DNA from: an uncultured Lachnospiraceae bacterium
Lineage (GTDB): Bacteria > Bacillota > Clostridia > Lachnospirales > Lachnospiraceae
Reading direction: 5' to 3'
DNA length: 6,192 nucleotides
NCBI GenBank assembly: GCA_910576895.1
Contig: CAJTJZ010000098.1
Span: 1-6,192 of the forward strand
A program made the position numbers and the translations under genes. Below the pieces are notes generated by a model, which did no database searches, had not been told where the DNA came from, and was given only the letters and a program-made list of their open reading frames with translations. Below, piece by piece: positions 5,205 to 6,192 of the stretch (position 1 is its first letter; every line of letters starts with the position of its first letter).

Positions 5205-6083
5205 TTAATTATTTATGAAAACGTTATTCTTCATGTAATAATGAAACGCTTTTACAATATAATCAGAAGCTCCTTTTCCATATTTGCTATCAGTGATGCT
5301 TTTTATATAATCGTTTGAATATGTGTCGATAAGAACATTGATATAGGGCTTACCAAGGGATACGCTGGTGCTGTTTTTCTGTATAAATTGCAATAGTTCG
5401 TATACAATAGATTGTATTTTAGAGGAAGAAACATCTTCTGACAAATCAGCGGTTAGTCTGTCATACAATATATCAGATTGCTCTCCAATTTCTTTCGCTT
5501 CCTCTGTTAATTGTGTTTCCATAAGTTCAGAGAAATGTTCTAAATTATGTTTCATGGCTTCAGTGTAATTTTCAATACTGCCGAATTGTTTTATGGCGAG
5601 TTTAGCTATCTTGGATTCATCATCTTTGATTTTCTGAATAAACATATCAAAATTTTCAATACTTCCCCAGTATTTGATAACATCATCTGTGCTATTATTT
5701 TTAAAATTCTCTAAAGCGGTAATGTAATCAGACAGGTCAAATTCTTTAAAACTCATACATTGTTCTCCTTTCTCTAAGCGGCTAAGAAGCTGTATAAGTC
5801 TGTCTATCCGATTGCGTTTCAATAGAAGCAACTCTTTTTGACTTTTAAAAGCCTTAATTCTATCAAAGTCTGGCTTTTGTAGAATTTCTTTGATTTCTTT
5901 TAGCTTAAAGCCCAATTCCTTAAAAAATAGAATTTGTTGTAGCTTTTGTAAGGCTTCCTCATCATATAGGCGATAGCTGGATTTGGTCAGTTCGCTTGGC
6001 TTTAACAATCCAATCTCGTCATAGTATTGTAATGTTCGTGTGCTTATATTTGCTAATTCTGCAACTTGGCTTATGGTTCGCAT
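5205..6083 (-). CDS. MerR-family regulator with TipAS-like ligand domain
   Basis: The 292-residue protein starts with a MerR winged helix-turn-helix: MRTISQVAELANISTRTLQY, then YDEIGLLKP (21-29), SSYRLYDEEAL (35-45) and LGFKLKEIKEIL (57-68). A dimerising coiled coil follows (about 70-108). The C-terminal half (about 135-285) is helical, with the IKQFGSIENYTEAMKHN and ITDSKYGKGASDYIVKAFHYYM blocks expected of TipAS-like drug-binding domains. Such regulators (TipA, Mta) bind hydrophobic or thiopeptide-type drugs and twist an over-long promoter spacer to activate transcription. No MerR-type metal-binding Cys set is seen; the single Cys is at about 109. ATG 6083 is chosen because AAGGAG lies 9 nt upstream; a TTG at 6116 would swallow that site. 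It is convergent with the transporter region and shares its terminator. No target gene other than itself is visible here. Confidence 0.88.
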   Translation of the reverse strand: MRTISQVAELANISTRTLQYYDEIGLLKPSELTKSSYRLYDEEALQKLQQILFFKELGFKLKEIKEILQKPDFDRIKAFKSQKELLLLKRNRIDRLIQLLSRLEKGEQCMSFKEFDLSDYITALENFKNNSTDDVIKYWGSIENFDMFIQKIKDDESKIAKLAIKQFGSIENYTEAMKHNLEHFSELMETQLTEEAKEIGEQSDILYDRLTADLSEDVSSSKIQSIVYELLQFIQKNSTSVSLGKPYINVLIDTYSNDYIKSITDSKYGKGASDYIVKAFHYYMKNNVFINN

Positions 6084-6159
6084 TCTTATCAGCTCCTTAA
6101 TTTTGTGAAGAAGCAAGACAGAGATTGCCGGCTTATTTCTATCCTGCTCCTATGAGAAA

Positions 6160-6190
6160 AGAATACAGTATCACGTTACGTGGAAGTCAA
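6160..6190 (-). promoter_or_regulatory. MerR-type promoter/operator of the regulator gene
   Basis: On the minus strand TTGACT (6190-6185) and TATTCT (6165-6160) are separated by 19 bp, longer than the usual 17 and diagnostic of MerR-family control. The spacer contains the perfect palindrome CACGTTACGTG (6172-6182, plus-strand reading), the expected operator position. The transcript would start near 6153 and have a leader of about 70 nt. The arrangement predicts autoregulation. Confidence 0.75.
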
Positions 6191-6192
6191 TA

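Noticed and set aside
5368..5568. Plus-strand open frame of 66 codons opposite the MerR gene
   Set aside because: It is a Ser/Cys-rich translation of the complement of a clear regulator coding region, with no supporting context.
6083..6117. TTG at 6116 as the MerR start codon
   Set aside because: It would add 11 residues before the canonical MRTISQVAEL start and put the good AAGGAG site inside the gene; ATG 6083 is preferred.
6152..6192. Plus-strand ATG at 6152 (MRKEYSITLRGSQ) as the start of a divergent gene
   Set aside because: No Shine-Dalgarno is present and the frame lies over the MerR promoter; it runs off the window, so it can neither be supported nor excluded.

Overview
The window is AT-rich with strong AGGAGG-type ribosome binding sites. 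Its gene families (a BceAB-type peptide-resistance transporter, a Hol_Tox small toxin and a MerR/TipAS regulator) are typical of a low-GC Firmicute, most likely a gut Clostridia/Lachnospiraceae-type bacterium. The taxonomic placement is inferred from style, not from a marker gene. There are no RNA genes, CRISPR arrays, transposases or integrases in view.

Left part (1-330): a compact locus resembling a type I toxin-antitoxin system. A 39-residue, single-membrane-helix, holin-like toxin ORF (79-198, too short for ordinary gene calling) has a very strong Shine-Dalgarno. It is followed by two hairpins, and a near-consensus extended -10 promoter faces it from the opposite strand. That promoter would make an antisense RNA of about 100 nt across the toxin 3' end. 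The toxin Shine-Dalgarno is repeated inside the antisense-covered 3' UTR, so the antisense RNA could also reach the ribosome binding site. Next (383-985, minus) is a beta-propeller-like hypothetical ORF without a ribosome binding site. Its reading frame stays open upstream, so it is probably a 5'-truncated remnant.

Middle (1068-4000): a promoter region with a long inverted repeat, then a two-gene operon for a BceAB-type ABC transporter (ATPase 255 aa, 10-helix permease 681 aa, overlapping by 14 nt). Such transporters detoxify cell-wall-targeting peptide antibiotics and usually signal through a dedicated histidine kinase/response regulator pair, which is not in this window.

Right-middle (4011-5139): a degraded PIN-domain toxin gene with two inactivating changes (ATA in place of the start codon and an in-frame TAG at codon 18), an intact-looking small antitoxin gene overlapping it, and a terminator. 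A second, about 93% identical copy of the last 285 bp of the permease gene follows. The toxin-antitoxin cassette therefore sits between direct repeats of the bceB 3' end, and the only good terminator for the transporter operon now lies after the second copy.

Right end (5138-6192): a bidirectional terminator and a convergent MerR-family regulator with a TipAS-like ligand domain. The regulator is read from a 19-bp-spacer promoter carrying a central palindrome, the classic MerR arrangement, which predicts autoregulation. Overall the region reads as a defence/resistance accessory island built from small toxin modules, an antimicrobial-peptide pump and a drug-sensing regulator, with clear signs of rearrangement and decay.
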